A stretch of 64,000 nucleotides of DNA from Brugia malayi. Lineage: Eukaryota; Nematoda; Chromadorea; Rhabditida; Onchocercidae. The stretch spans positions 1,878,001 through 1,942,000 of the forward strand of contig NW_025062477.1 of the NCBI RefSeq assembly GCF_000002995.4, given 5' to 3'. The position numbers and the translations under genes were made by a program. Positions 39,188-53,490 of this stretch are shown one piece after another. The notes under the pieces were generated by a model. That model did no database searches, was not told the DNA's origin, and saw nothing but the letters and a program-made list of their open reading frames with translations. Positions within the stretch are counted from its first letter, which is position 1; each line of letters opens with the position of its first letter.

Positions 39188-42100
39188 TCACTCCGTTATT
39201 ACAGCACTGATCATTTCAGGTTGATTAATTGTGTACACCTGTTGATTGTTTACTTTAGTCCATTGTGCTGGTGATGCTTTGCCGACAATGAAGAAGAAAC
39301 CATTGCATACAATCATTAGAACAATAATTACATAAAAAATTTTTGACCTGAAAAAAATAAAAAATAATATTTGTTTGTTTTTTTGTTTTTTTTGCTTTTC
39401 TGTCTTTTTTTCTTCAATTTTTAGTTTCTATAACATTAAAAAGAAGAAAAAAATTTGAAAATTAATAGATAAAATTTGCATTATTTTCTTTTTATTTTTA
39501 TATAAATTAGATTAAATTAAAAGAAAAGAGAATTTTACTAAATTAATGGCTAAAAGTGTTGATTAAAAATAAATTTAATGGCTAAAAATAATTTTTTCCT
39601 TTTGTTTGCGCTTTTTTTTTTTTTATCATTGATAAGATTTCGTTGTAAATCAATTGTAATTATTGATCAGAATATTATTAAATAATTTTGCCTTATTGTT
39701 CAAATAATTAAAAGGTACAAATCTATGATCAAAATTTTGATAATATTTATTGTTTTATCATCTGATGATTCACTGTTAAAGTTAAAACTGATAATATATG
39801 TAAATTTCATCATGAATAGTTGAATAATCATAATTAATTGTTAATTTTACCATTGTTCATTGGTATTGTCTGGTGCAACAAGCGATACAAATAGTGGAAT
39901 AATTAAAATTATCAAACAACTGATAATTGATAAAATTGATAAGACAAAATGTGTATGTTGGCGAGCAACCTAAAATTAGTATTTTTTATTGAATTAATTA
40001 GTTGATTAATCTGATTGATTAAAGAAAGTTTTGGATTAAAATCTAATTCATTTATATGTTTAAATTAATTAATCAGTCATTTTAATTAATTATTATCTTA
40101 TTTGCATATAAATGAGATATAGAATAATTTTATTATTACAATATATTATTATAATTATAAAAGTAAGAAAAGTTTGTATTTTTTTTTTTTTACCAATTGT
40201 GCACTTTTAATTACGCCAACACAATTTAATCCACTAAATGCGATCGCTGCTGTGTAAGCTATTTGACCTAAACTAGCTGAATTTGTTGGTATCAATGCTA
40301 AGAATATGAAGCATCCTATCATGAAACCTGAAAGAAAAAGAAAAATGAAAACATTAAAAGAGTAAACAAACGATAAAATAGAATGAATAATTGCTTAATA
40401 AAATAATTTGAGATAAATTAATAAAAATAAAGAATTAAATTAAGAGATAATGCAGTTAAACTAATTTAACTTTTATCATACGCATAGATAGTATAATTTA
40501 TCAAATTTTTAATAAAGTATTAATCAACATTTATTACTTTTTAAAAAACTTTAAAAAAAAAAAGAGTAAAGTAACAAGCAAATTTTTTTTTATTCATTAA
40601 AGTAATAATACAATTTATTAAAATTCAAATAAAAAAATAATTTTATTAATGAAAATGTGAAAGAGAGAGCGAGAGAGAGTGAAGTAAATAAATAAATAAA
40701 TAAATAACCTTGTGAAATAAAAGTAAATAACATTACTCGAGCTTTTTCACCACAACAAGCAGCATGATCACTTAATGGACCAGCAAGAACTTTAACAATA
40801 ATTGAAAATATCATTGGTAATGCTGATGCTAAACCAGCTTTTTCTACGGTAAAATTTAATACCTAAAATTAATTAACTGAAAATAACTAAGATTAATTTA
40901 AAAAAAAATGAAAATAATTGGTGAAATTGATTAGTTATAGCATTTAAGAATATGTAAATTTCATTAGCAAAAAGTACTAAAACAATAAGCAAATTTATTT
41001 GTTTGCTTATCAAAATTTTTAAATTTAAAAATTATCATTAAAACTTTTTTATTCACTAATTTCATTATATAACAAAAGAAAAAAAGAAATTAATAAGAAC
41101 TGATCATTTTTATCATTAATAAATTATGTATAAAAATATGTGATAAAACATACTTCATTAAGATACACCGGTCCGTACTGGAAAAATATTTGAAAACCTA
41201 AGGTACCACCAATACTCGCAATCCAAACACCCCAAATGGAAATATCACGAATGATTGCACTGTGTGGTACCTTGGGCATCCTCTTCGCATATGTCACCTC
41301 TTTACCAAATTCAATTTTTGACAATTCTTTTGAACTTACATTTCTGCATGAAGAAAAAGGAACTATTAGATTTTATAAGACTTTAATCTTATTAAGTCTT
41401 ACAAAAAAAAAAAAAAAAACAAATTTAATGTTAGACATTTATGATTATACAAAAGTTTAACTTTATATCAAATCTTTGTAATATTTTAATCTATGTTTAA
41501 TCTCACAAAATTCTAATCTAACTTTTTTTTTTTTTTTCTAACATTTGCATTATTTGCAAGAATTACTGAAAAAATAAAACCTGTTTTTTCTATTTACTTT
41601 TTATTAATAAATAAAATTTAAGGATAATTCAGTGTTTACAAATTTTAAAATACAATATAAGATCTTCACTTTTTTCTAAAAAAAAAAAAAAAAGAAATTA
41701 AATTTGCTGTAATATAACAAACTTATGAATTTTTGGTGAATCTCGATAAACAATATAAAATATAATTATGATAACTAATGTAAGTGCACCATGAATATAG
41801 TATGTTGCTGGCCAGCCAAATGATGACACACATAAGGCTCCCGACACAGGCATTGTAAACAATGGGCCAATCTGTAAACAAAACAATTGTTTAATCTTTG
41901 ATCGCATAAATTTATGAAATAACAATTTATAGTAAAAATAAAGAATTTAATCCATTAAAAAAACAAAAAAAAAAAAAAAAAAGATATAATTAATGTAATT
42001 TTCATTTTTTTTTTTTTTATAAAAGAGAAAAAAGGATGAAAAAAATTATTGCAAATAATTAATTCTTTTGATGATGAAAAAATAAAATAAATAAAATTTT

Positions 42101-43578
42101 ATTATCAGTAACAAAAATATTTGTCACAAAAGAAACCTGCAAGTGACACATTATCAGTGACATATACATTCCACTATCAGCTAATAGTGACCACTGTGAC
42201 GTGATGGTACCAAGTGTTGGATAAGCTGATGCATAAGCAAATCCCTCAAAAATTTTGCAATTAAATATTAATTATTAATTTTTTTTTTTTTTAATTTATA
42301 TAATTATTAGATAAATTGGGTATATTTCGACTTTTAATCATCAAATTATTTTCATTAAGACTTAAAGGGAATTTGAAGAACAAATATACTCTGACAGTAT
42401 CACTTATCAAAGGTATTAATAATCAAATCAATATATCATTTGACCATAACTTATCAATGATCACATAATTTATCATAAAATATAATTTACGCAGAAAATA
42501 ACCCATCAATAATCGAATATAATTTATCAATAACTATACTATTTATCATTAAATCAAAAGCAAAACATATTAAAAGCCATATAACTTATTGATAATTGCA
42601 TAATTTATGCAAAAAAAAAAAAAAAAAATCAAATTTTTTTTAGCAATTTTTTAAAAAGTTATTAAAAAAGTAATTTTCTAAAAATTAATAAAAATGTCAA
42701 AAAATTCTTTTATTTTTTTAATACTTCCAAAAATCGCATAGCAAAAAGAAATTCAAATCCAAAATTAGCAAGCCAAGGAATTAATGAAGTGGAAATTGCC
42801 GATATCATTCCAAATAATGTAAATAATTTCCTAAAAATATTTAAAACTAAGTTAAAAAAATCCACCTCTATTAACTGATAAAAAAAAAAAGAAAAAAACT
42901 TAGCATTATCAAAAATGATAAATTATCAATGTTTCAAAATTTTTTTATAAAAAGGATTGATTTAAAAAAAAAAAATTTAAAAATTCAGCAAACTTACCGA
43001 ATTGATAACTTTTCTTCAAGTACAATTACTGGGTAAGTACCAATAAGATTACCAATTGCTGTTGCCGAGAATAATAAACCTTTTTGAGTTCTTGTAAAAT
43101 AGTATGTTTTTGCTGATGAATCTAAAATTAATTTAATAAAATTCTGATTTAAAATAATATCAACATTTTTTGATTATTTATTATTCATATTCAAATTATT
43201 CCTTACTCATTGGAATTGGAATTTGTTTTTCTTTCATTATCACTACAGTCTATTAATTTTATAATTTCTAATATATAGTATTATTTTAATTATAATTTTC
43301 AATTTCTACGTTATATCTTTTAAACAAAATTTTCTAAATCAAAAAAAAAAAAAAAAAAAAAAAAAGAAAATGCAAAAAAACATAGTACAAAATGAAAGGA
43401 AGGAAAAGAAGAGAAAAAACTCGCATGATTGTTGCGCTGTTGTGTTGGATATTTGCGCCGTTTCATCAGACATACAGATAATTGTAAAATTTAAAATCAA
43501 AGTATTACTGGTAATAATAGAAAGTGCTAATGTTGAAATGATTAAAATTAAATATCGTGTATGATTTGCATAATACAT
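39188..43578 (-). CDS. SLC17-family (MFS) organic anion/phosphate transporter
   Basis: Ten exons: 43578-43389, 43121-42998, 42830-42725, 42244-42137, 41871-41723, 41343-41154, 40862-40709, 40327-40194, 39969-39851, 39347-39188, giving about 477 residues. The wording is that of SLC17 (sialin/vesicular glutamate/phosphate) carriers: NHTRYLILI before the first span, TLILNFTIICM, TQKGLLFSATAIGNLIGTYP, LGTITSQWSLLADSG, GPLFTMPVSGALCVSSFGWP, RDSPKIHKNVSSKELSKIE and LAGPLSDHAACCGEKARVM. About twelve membrane spans are expected. The substrate cannot be told from sequence alone. The first exon's donor (T|GTACTA) is weak and was chosen for phase, so the first luminal loop is the least certain part. An acceptor-like TTTTTTAG at about 43609 precedes the ATG at 43578, compatible with trans-splicing or an unseen 5' exon. 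Confidence 0.88.
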
Positions 43579-46173
43579 TTGTTGGGAATGTGGCAAATGT
43601 TTTATGTTCTAAAAAAAAAAAAATTAATTAATTTTTGCTTATTATTTTTTATTTTTAAATTAATGATAAATATCATTGACGTAAATATATATATAAATAT
43701 AGAAAACTACATTTTTTCTTCTCAATGTAATTAATTAATTAATTAATTAACCGTGTTTTATGTCAATTTTATGAAGGACAGTAAACAATTATTGATGATA
43801 ATAAATGACAATTGATATAAATGATAATTTATCTAATCAATACATGGATGATAGGTAAATTGCTATAGAAAAGATGCGATTACTCAGCATTTAATACAAT
43901 AAGCATTTAATACAATAAGCGTTATCTATAAGACAATAGCTTAGTTTGTTATTGCATTAATATAAACAAACATTTAAACAATTAAAATAAATGAAAATTT
44001 TTAGAAAATCAAATTTGAAAATAAGAAATGTTTGTACTTTTAACAAATGATGCAATTGACAAAATTTACCAAATCGATTTCTTAGTGATTGATTTTTGTC
44101 AATTTTCTTTTCTTTTGTTCACAAAACAATTATTTTTAAAATTTCTCGCACAAAATGCACTTCATAAAATGTTAAACTTTAATGGTACTCCATATGATAA
44201 ATGTTAATGATTCTTTTAAAAAAAAAATTCTGCAAAAAAAAAAAGAAAGAAAGAAATGAAGAAAAGCAAAACAAATTTAAAATTTTAAATGAGAAAAAAA
44301 GAGCTAAGAAAATTTTTAGATTACGAACTTTATTTTTCATTTTCAAAATGTGAATCAAAAAAGTAATGTAGGTAGGAGTTAAAAATAAAATAAATAATTG
44401 AACAAAAATTCCATAGCACTTAAAGAAAATATTTTAGCTTATTTGAATCACTCACTTTAGTTTCTTTAAAAATAAATATTATAATACTGCATTATCAACT
44501 TGGAAATATTTGTAATAATACTTAAACAAATAAGTAAACACGCAGTATTTAAATGAATGTGTAAATCAAATGGTAAACAATTGTATTAGTTAACATATTC
44601 ATTCATTAAATTAGAAATCAAATTTAATAATATAATAAATTTAATACTTAATAATTGAATATGAGAAATATTTCATAAAATTTCTAGAAAATAAATGAAA
44701 AAAATTGTAAATTTATAAAAAAAAATTTATTTAAAAAATTGGTTTGCTTTTTTGCTTTTACATAATTCTATTCACTTTGCGTTTTCTTTTTTTTTTTACA
44801 ATAAAAATTCCTTCATAACAATTTTAAAATATTTCATCAATTTTTCAACAATTTAGTTTAAAAATGAAAAATGAATTTTAATCTTATCAAAAATAGATTT
44901 TATTTATTAATAAATTGATAATGCCAGCAGTTTAAAAAAGTATAAAAAAAAATTTTTTTTTCAATAATATTTCTATGCTTCATCTTATTTATTAAATATT
45001 TGCAAAAAAAAAAAAAAAAGGAACTTTTAAAATTTTCGTATTTCTAAAATTAAAGAAATATGAATCATATTTATTTGAATGTACAAATATTTTAAATGTA
45101 AAAATTTACCAAACAAATATTATGGTAAAACTTGACTTATTATTAAAAAAGTTTAATAATAATAATACATACTTAAATATTGTGATATAACTTTGATTTA
45201 CTTTAATTTACTTTAATGATAGTACTATTTTAAGTAATATTAATATTAATTCAAGTATTTACTTTTTTTTTTCTGTTTTTCATTACAATTAATGATCAGT
45301 GTACCATAAAAAAAAGATTGTTGAAATTGATTGGATCAATTATTGATTGATTGAAAGAATTTATCTTCTGCTCTTATCACTTCTAATCAATACTCTATCA
45401 GTTCATTTCTTTCTAATCTTTTTTTTTTCATTTTCATTTTATTTCTATTGTTGTCGAGAAAAACAACAAAATTTCTTATTTATTTTTTACTTTGTTTATT
45501 GATTTCGCTGAAATATAAAAATTTTAAATAAATTTGCAATGTGATAATTTTTCCTTTTTTTTTTTTAAAAAAATATTATCAATGTTTTTTGTTTATTTTC
45601 CAGCTTATTTTTTAATAAATTTATTTTAAAAATCTGTAGAAAAGAGTTTTTATTTAATTTCAATAAAGAATTTGAAATTTTTTTTTCATTGAAGAGATAA
45701 GGACGAGAAGAAAATGATAAAAAATCGATAAATTTGAAAAATTATTGAGGAAAACAAGAAAAAAAAAAATGGAAAAAAAAAGCACAAAATTAAATCTAAC
45801 GAAGTGATAAATAGTAATTAATCAAATGCAATTAATTAGATTCCAAAAAAAAAAAAAAAGTAAAGTTGTACAACATTTTTAGAACAGTAATAATAACGAT
45901 GACAATAATAATTATTATTATAAATTAATTAATGATAATAGCAATAATTATAAATAATAAATAAAAGTTTGGGGAATATTCAAAATATAAATTAAACGTA
46001 CTTCAAAATATATTTCAAAAAAAAAAAAGAAATATTGGAGAAAGAAAAAGAATATCAAACGAACTTTATCTTTTCTCTTCGTTTATTTGTTTTTTTTTTC
46101 TTGGTAAAACTTTGTTTGATTTTATTTTCAACTTATAAAATAACAAATAAGTCTACAATTTTAAAATATAACA

Positions 46174-46245
46174 GTTGTACGTGAAGTAAACGTAGTGATT
46201 GTACGTTAAGTAAGCGTAATGATTGTACGTGAAGTACAACGTAAT
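46174..46245 (+). repeat. Three-copy 24-bp TACGTGAAGTA repeat
   Basis: Three adjacent imperfect units share TTGTACGTGAAGTAAACGTA. The TACGT/ACGTA cores are each palindromic. The units differ by two to three bases or small insertions. Confidence 0.8.
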
Positions 46246-48713
46246 ACGTCATTACACCGGAAAAAAAAAGAACATATTCATGCAGTGAGGTAAGAAAATA
46301 ATTTTAAAATAAATTTGATATATTTTTTTTTAATTGTTCAATTAATAAAATAATTTTAATCAAATATAATTTTTGACTTATTTACACTTTTATTTAATTT
46401 CAAAAATAAAATTCAGCAATAAAATAAAAGCGTTGAAGTAAACAATAAAAAAAAACAATGTTTTTCCTTTCTTTTATTAAAAATAAAAATGAAATGAAAT
46501 AAAATAAATTAAAATTAAATAAACGATATTAAAATGATGAATGATTTGTGATATTATCTAGAAAGTATTAGCTGAGTAATAGCAATGGGACATTTGACAT
46601 ACAACAAAATGACAATGACAACTTTTTGGATTTAGTTGTTACATTGACTTTTGTTTTTTTTTTCTTTTTTTATTTGAGAGATTTTCGTAGTTTAATTTTT
46701 GATCTGTTATCGATGAGGCAATTATGTGTCAAATTCTAATGTACGATCATTTCTTGTAGTCATTTCAATGAATGAATGAATGAATGAATGAATGAATGAA
46801 AAAAGTAATAGTTTAAAGTATACATTGATTAAGTTATTTATTAAAGTAATAATTTTGAAGAGAGAAAGTAATACTTTAAAATACATATATATATATATTG
46901 TTAGCACTCATTTATTTATTAAAATGCATTTTTTTTAAAAGGTACTACTTTAAACTATCATTCGACCATTTCAATTTGTTAATAAATATCGAACGGATAA
47001 CAATGCTATTAAGCTAATATTATTTATTTTCTTAAGAAATAATTTTAAATTAATAAATCAATTAAAAATTTTTTGAAACATAAAATAATGAAAGAAATGA
47101 AGAATGAAATTCATTTACTATTACTGAAACATTCCTGAAAACAAACAATGTAAATTGAATGAAATTAATTTAATTTTTTTTTTGCCTTTTAAAAAATTTA
47201 AATAAAATAAATAAGTACACCTGTCGTTATATAAAAAAAAATATTAAAATTTCTTTTTAATAACAAAAAAAAAAAAAAAAAAAAAAAGGGAAAAAGTGAA
47301 TAAAAATAAAAAAGGTAAAAGCATACTAAAAAATTGCTTACAAAAGAAAAATAAAATACTATAATTTAGTGATAAAATATGATAAGAACTGATAATATCA
47401 CAAAATAAAAAATATTTTGTTGTATGAAATGAATGAAATAAACATGCATGTCAAGATTGCTGTGTAAATAATGAAAAGTTCGCTTTTAGTCAACAAATCA
47501 TACATATATGTATGTATGTATGTATGTGCATATGTGATTGCATGCATGCATGCATGCATTAATATGTTTGCATTCAATTCAGCAATTCAGCTCATCCTAA
47601 ACTGCCCAATAAAATGATTTTATCTTACTAATGCTCGTTTAAATTTGAAAATAATAAAAAGAAATGTCTCTTTTTTTTTCTTGAAAAAAAAAAAAATGAT
47701 TTTGTGATAGTAAACAAAAAATTTGAGTTGAAATAAACAAAAAAAAAAAAAAAAAAAACAAAAACAAAAATATTTGCTATTTTATTAATTTAGCTGAAAT
47801 TTAAATTTAAATTTAAGTTGATTCTTAGCTAAAAGTATGATTTCAACCATACTTTTCAAATTATTTATTCTACAAATTCTCGTAAATAATTTGATTTGAA
47901 ATAATTCGAATTGATTTTGAAAAATATTACTATTTAATCATTTAATTTAATTTTCTGATAAAAGAAAATTATTTTAGCTATTCTATTTTAATTATAAAAT
48001 AAAATAGTATATTTGCTTGTATTAAAATTTGTTAAAATTTTTACTGTCAAGAGAAAGAGAGAGAGAGAGAGAGAGGGAAAGAAGAAAAGAAAACAAAAAC
48101 AAATAAAACGATGAACAGTTAACAACAATTTTTTATTTCTTTTTTTTTTTTTTTTAAATTCAAAATTATTCTAATCTATGCTAATATATTTGTTTCTATT
48201 TATTTTACTGAAAATAACAATTTTTTTGTTCCTTTTTTCTTCAATTTTCTAAATTTTCTATAAACGAAAATACATAATCAATGAATAAAAATGAAAAATT
48301 AAAAATAAAAAAAAAAAAAAAAGAAAAGCATTTTTTATTATTAATTTAATTTCTGTTTGACTTTTTAAAATTTTTCTTCATAAATTGACATTTTTTTTTT
48401 CTATTTTTTCCTTTCTTTCTTTTAAAAAAAAGCAAATACATTAAGTCATTAAATGACTGTAAACAATTTACACAAATAAATTTTATTATTATTAACAAAT
48501 TTGCAACCATCATTTGAAACAAATTTAAATCTTTTAAATTTATTTTAAAAACTATTTTCTACTAATTGGTACTAAACGATAATTTCATATATTTACAAAA
48601 TTTATTAGAAATTACCATTCTATGCATTCCACAGTAAAATTCATTTTTATTTTTCTTTGCTTTTCTTTTTATCAACCAATTAATGCTTATTTTAAATAAC
48701 TTTATAAACAGCC

Positions 48714-48763
48714 ATCAAATTCAATGGGCGCACTTTTCATCAAATGCAATTTGCGCACTTTTC
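48714..48763. repeat. 25-bp tandem duplication
   Basis: Two adjacent 25-bp units each end in GCGCACTTTTC and begin ATCAAAT. They lie in a locally GC-richer island (to about 48790). Confidence 0.8.
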
Positions 48764-50920
48764 AAAGTGGTATAAACGGGTTAAAGTAGCTCAGAGACAA
48801 GGATGATTTAATATTTACTCCTAATGATTAGCATTAATTATTTAATTAATTCATGGCATTAATTACAGGTGAAAGAGTAATGTAATAAATTATAAGTGAA
48901 AAATTTTAAGAATTTAAGAAATATACCTGAGATTACTATTTTTTTTTTTTTTTTGTTTTTTGCAATATTTTCTTTTTCTTTTTTCTTTTTTTTATTTTCT
49001 GTTTGCTTTAGAATTAAAAAAATAAGTGTCATTTACATATTACATTAATTAATTTACTTTTTGAATTTTTCTTTAATTTTAGTTTTAGCTTTATTAGTTC
49101 ATCAAAGTTTAATTTTGCCGAGAATTTTTTTTGTTGTTGTTGTTGCAATTGATACTAAAAGCAAAATTACATTGAAATATTACTGGTACAACAAAAATTA
49201 TTATATGTATGTCATATCATAAATAATTTATTAATTTAAATTAAACAAGTAAATCAGTATTTAAGTATTGTTTTTTTTTTTTGATCATTTTAGGATCATT
49301 GAAGTTGTGATTAAATGTTATTTTTAATTAGTGCAAGAAATATTTTCATATTCATTTGATATTCTTTGATCATTGTCATTCATTTATTTTAATTTCATTT
49401 CTCTTATTCATATTTTTAATTTAAATGTGGTAAATGATTATTTGTTGTAATTTTATTACTATAAAGCAATGAAATGAAAAATTAATAAATCATAAATGAA
49501 TTTTAAATAAAATTAAACAGAAATATATTTTAATTGAATAAAAATATATATATATATGTGATCAGCGTCAATTAATAATATTAATAATTTCCATTTTTTT
49601 TTTCTGCATCTTCTATGGTAACATTAAAATTTGAAATTTGCATTAAATCGTAGACGAATTTAAATTAAACAAGTAAAATTTAAATTAATTGACAACAGTT
49701 ACTCATCATTATTGAAAAGTATTGAAATTGCAATAATTCATAAATAAATTTAAATTAAACAAAGATGTGTTTTTTATTATTTTGAAAATATTAATTAATA
49801 TTTCTGCTGCTAGTAATCAGTTCAATTTTTTGATTTCTACATTATTCATATAAATACTAAAATTATGCTAAATTATAAATGAATTAAAATTAAGCAAACA
49901 TTTTTGAAATTTAATGATTTTAATTATAATTATTGACAATTTCAATCAGTTATTTCCATTTTAACATTCACAATTTGAAGTAATAACAATTGCGATGAAA
50001 TGAAAATAGAACGAACAAAATTTTTGAACAAATAGTAAATGAAGAAATGAAATATTAGACATTGCATTGTCATACGAAATGACCTCGAAATCATTTATTT
50101 CTAAAATCATTTTCCACCGCTCATCTTTTCTTATTATTTCTTTGTAATTTCATTTCATTGCAAATTACATTTCAACAAATATAAATCATTCTTCACCATT
50201 TTAATTATTATTACTATTATTATTATTATTAAATAATTACTTTTAAATATAATTTAACTGTCATGATTATTAAATTTAATTTAAATTAATTTTAAAAAAA
50301 TTTTAATTAATTATTATTATGAATTTAATTATGCTTCAATCATTCATTGTAATACACTTTATTTCATTAAATTGCTTCCTTTTTTCTTTTTTTTTTTTTT
50401 TTTTTTTAAATTACATTTTGAAAAAGTTTATTAAAAAATGTTTAAATTATTCATTTAATCGATATATTATCATTTTTGTTTAATATTTCTACTTTTTATA
50501 ATATTAGTTACAATATAAAATTATGCATCGCCTTTTTTCGTTTTGTTTTATTTTGGGATTATTTTACAAATTCAAATTTAAATTAGAATTTAATTTATTC
50601 ACATATCCTTTTTGTCGAACTCATTTTAGAAAACTAAAACTGACAAACTTTTAAACTGTAAAATTTACTAATCAATATATTAGTTTTTTTCCCATTTTTC
50701 TTGTTCAAAAAATATATTATTAAATTGAAGAAAAAGCATTCTAAAAACTGTTTACAACTTTTAAAATTAAATTTACAAATGAAAGAAATACTGAAATTTT
50801 TCTATTCTTATTTGAAATTAGATAATTTGATAATTCAAAATAAATGTTTGTAATATTTTATTAATAGTAATACAATGAATTGTTTCAACTATTGTCAATC
50901 AATGCTTTTATACGTTCAAA

Positions 50921-50928
50921 ATTTTTAG
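50921..50928 (+). promoter_or_regulatory. Likely spliced-leader acceptor abutting the daf-36 ATG
   Basis: ATTTTTAG ends at 50928 and the initiator ATG starts at 50929. If trans-spliced, the 5' UTR would be only the spliced leader. An upstream cis-spliced exon cannot be excluded. Confidence 0.5.
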
Positions 50929-53450
50929 ATGACCTATTTATTAAGTATTGGATTAGGCGTCCTATTTGCGCTTCTTTACTATTGGATGACAAAGCCGCTC
51001 AATCGAATTAGACGCTTTGGTGATATTGGCGTATTTGTAGGCAAAATGAAGGTATTGCATTTCTGATCAAATTAAAAATTAATTATTCAATAATATTACA
51101 ATCATTTTTTGTTTTTTTTTTTTTTTTTTTCATACAGAAATTTTCATACAAAATTTAAAAACTAATAAATTTGATCAAATCTAAAATTGAAAAATATTTA
51201 GCTTTTAATCATATAATAGTTTAAATAAAAAAAGAAGAAAAAGAATAATTTGAATGGTCCTCGAATAATTTTCAAAAAAAAATTGAAAAAAAAAAAAAAA
51301 AAAAAAAAAATTTGAATTCAGATAAAAAAGCCGTACAGGCAAGCATTTTTGGAACAATTGAAAAAAATGCGCTTTATTGGTAAAATACCGCCCGTATATC
51401 CAAATGGATGGTTCTGCATTGCTGAATCGAAGCAAATTAAACTTAAAGAAGTATTACCAATCATTTTTCTAGGTTCTTTTTCCTTCAATTAAACTTATCT
51501 TATCATTATCATTTTTACTATATTAAAATCGTTGTTATCGTATTTATAGCCATAATCAATGATAATTTTAAATATGATTATAATTTGTAATATTTATTTA
51601 TTTAATTATGTAATTTAATTATCCTCATAATAATTTTGTATTCATCATTTCAACGATTAATATTGTTCTACAAGACAATTAAATTAATAATTAACTATTA
51701 AAATTAATTTTTTAAAAAAGAAAAATGTTGAAATCATTGAAAATATTTGTGATCAAAATTCTTATAACACAAAATTTAATTATTATTTGAAATATAGCAA
51801 TTTTAGTCGTTGTTAGCACTGCAAATAATGTCATCAAATAATTGAATGAGATTTAAAATATTATTAAATCTTTATTATATTATAAAAGATTGGTGTTTTT
51901 TTTTTATTTATTATTACAATAATAACTGTAGAAATTTATGTGTTACTGAAAAAATAAGCTGTTAAAACAGTAACTTCATATGAATTAATGAAGCAGCAAT
52001 TTATTGAGTTATTGAAACAGTAAATTGGTATGAATTACTGAAACAATAAGTTAGTAAGCATTGCTAGAATAATAAGGTTATTGGAATGTGTTATTTTTGT
52101 TATATATTAAAACTGACTGACACAATAATTTTTTTTTTTTTTTTAATTTTTTGTTCCATTCAGTATAAATAATTTTTCCTTTTCAGGACAACAACTGACA
52201 TTACTTCGTTCCGAAACCGGAAAAGTATACTTAATTAATTCATACTGTCCACATTTGGGTGCAAATTTCAGTATTGGAGGTCGTGTTGTGAACAATAATT
52301 GTATTCAGGTTAATTATTAAAGTAAAGTGATGATGCATACTCATTAATATGAATATAATTAATCTAAAATTATTTTCTTTTTTTTTTTTTTTTGCAAAAA
52401 AAGTAGAAATAATAAATAAATAAATAAAATATTTTCATTTAGCAATGAAATTTATACCAAAAATGTTACATACTTAAAATTTTTGAAATATGATAAAATT
52501 AATTAATTCATATATCAGATTAATATTTCATTTTAATTGATATTAGTTAGTTAATTTCAACGAAACTGAAATTTATATGTTTTGAATATCTAAATTCGTT
52601 TTGTGCAAAATTTATATATTTGCAAACAGTAATGAAGTGAAATATACAGCTAATAAAATTTGCTTTTTTATCAAAAATGTTAATTTTTAAATTTTCATGA
52701 AAACAAAAAGATGGGATAATTTCAAATTAATGTTAAAATTAGAAAAAATTTGAAAAAAAAAAAGACTTTTTTTGGGTGCTATCAGATATAAATTAAAAAT
52801 TCTAATTTGAACCAACAATTTAACATTATATAATATTATTTAAATAATTAGTTTTTGTTATTTTTCATTTCAAATTTCATTTATAAGTGTAAATTTTATA
52901 TTATTTCATATGGACATACAATTGATATTAATTATAATTAATTAATTAATTAATTTAGTGTCCATTTCACGGATGGATTTTTAATGCTGAAACAGGCAAC
53001 TGCATGCGTATTCCATACGAAACAAGTAATACAATTCCGGAACAGGCCAAAGTAGTCACTTGGCCAGTGGTAGAGAAGAATATGCATATTTATGCCTGGT
53101 AGGCTAATTTATCAATTAATTTATATAATCATTTTTCTTTCTTTTGTATTTAATTTTTTGTTCTTTTCTTTGCTTAGGTATCACTGCGATGGGAAAGATC
53201 CGGAATGGCAAATTCCGGATGTAGATGAAATTATCAATGGTGAATGGAAGTATAAAGGACGAACGGAACATGAAATTAATTGTCATATTCAGGAAATACC
53301 GGAAAATGGTGCTGATATTGCACATTTGAATTATTTACATTTGGCTGGTATTAATAACGGTTCGTTTATTTTTTTTTATTTTTTACTTTTTAACTATTTA
53401 CTGCTATTAATATTTTTTCATACTGTTACTAGTTATTATTATTATTATTA

Positions 53451-53490
<40 letters not shown>

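Larger units (their letters stand above)
43609..50928. other. Divergent intergenic region between the SLC17-like gene and daf-36
   Basis: No exon is supported in 7.3 kb of AT-rich DNA. It holds an ATGA repeat (about 46768-46800), a three-copy TACGTGAAGTA repeat (46174-46245), TATG/GCAT microsatellites (47503-47560), a GA run (48052-48076), a 25-bp duplication in a GC-richer island (48714-48790) and many poly-A/T runs. It should contain the promoters of both flanking genes. Confidence 0.55.
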
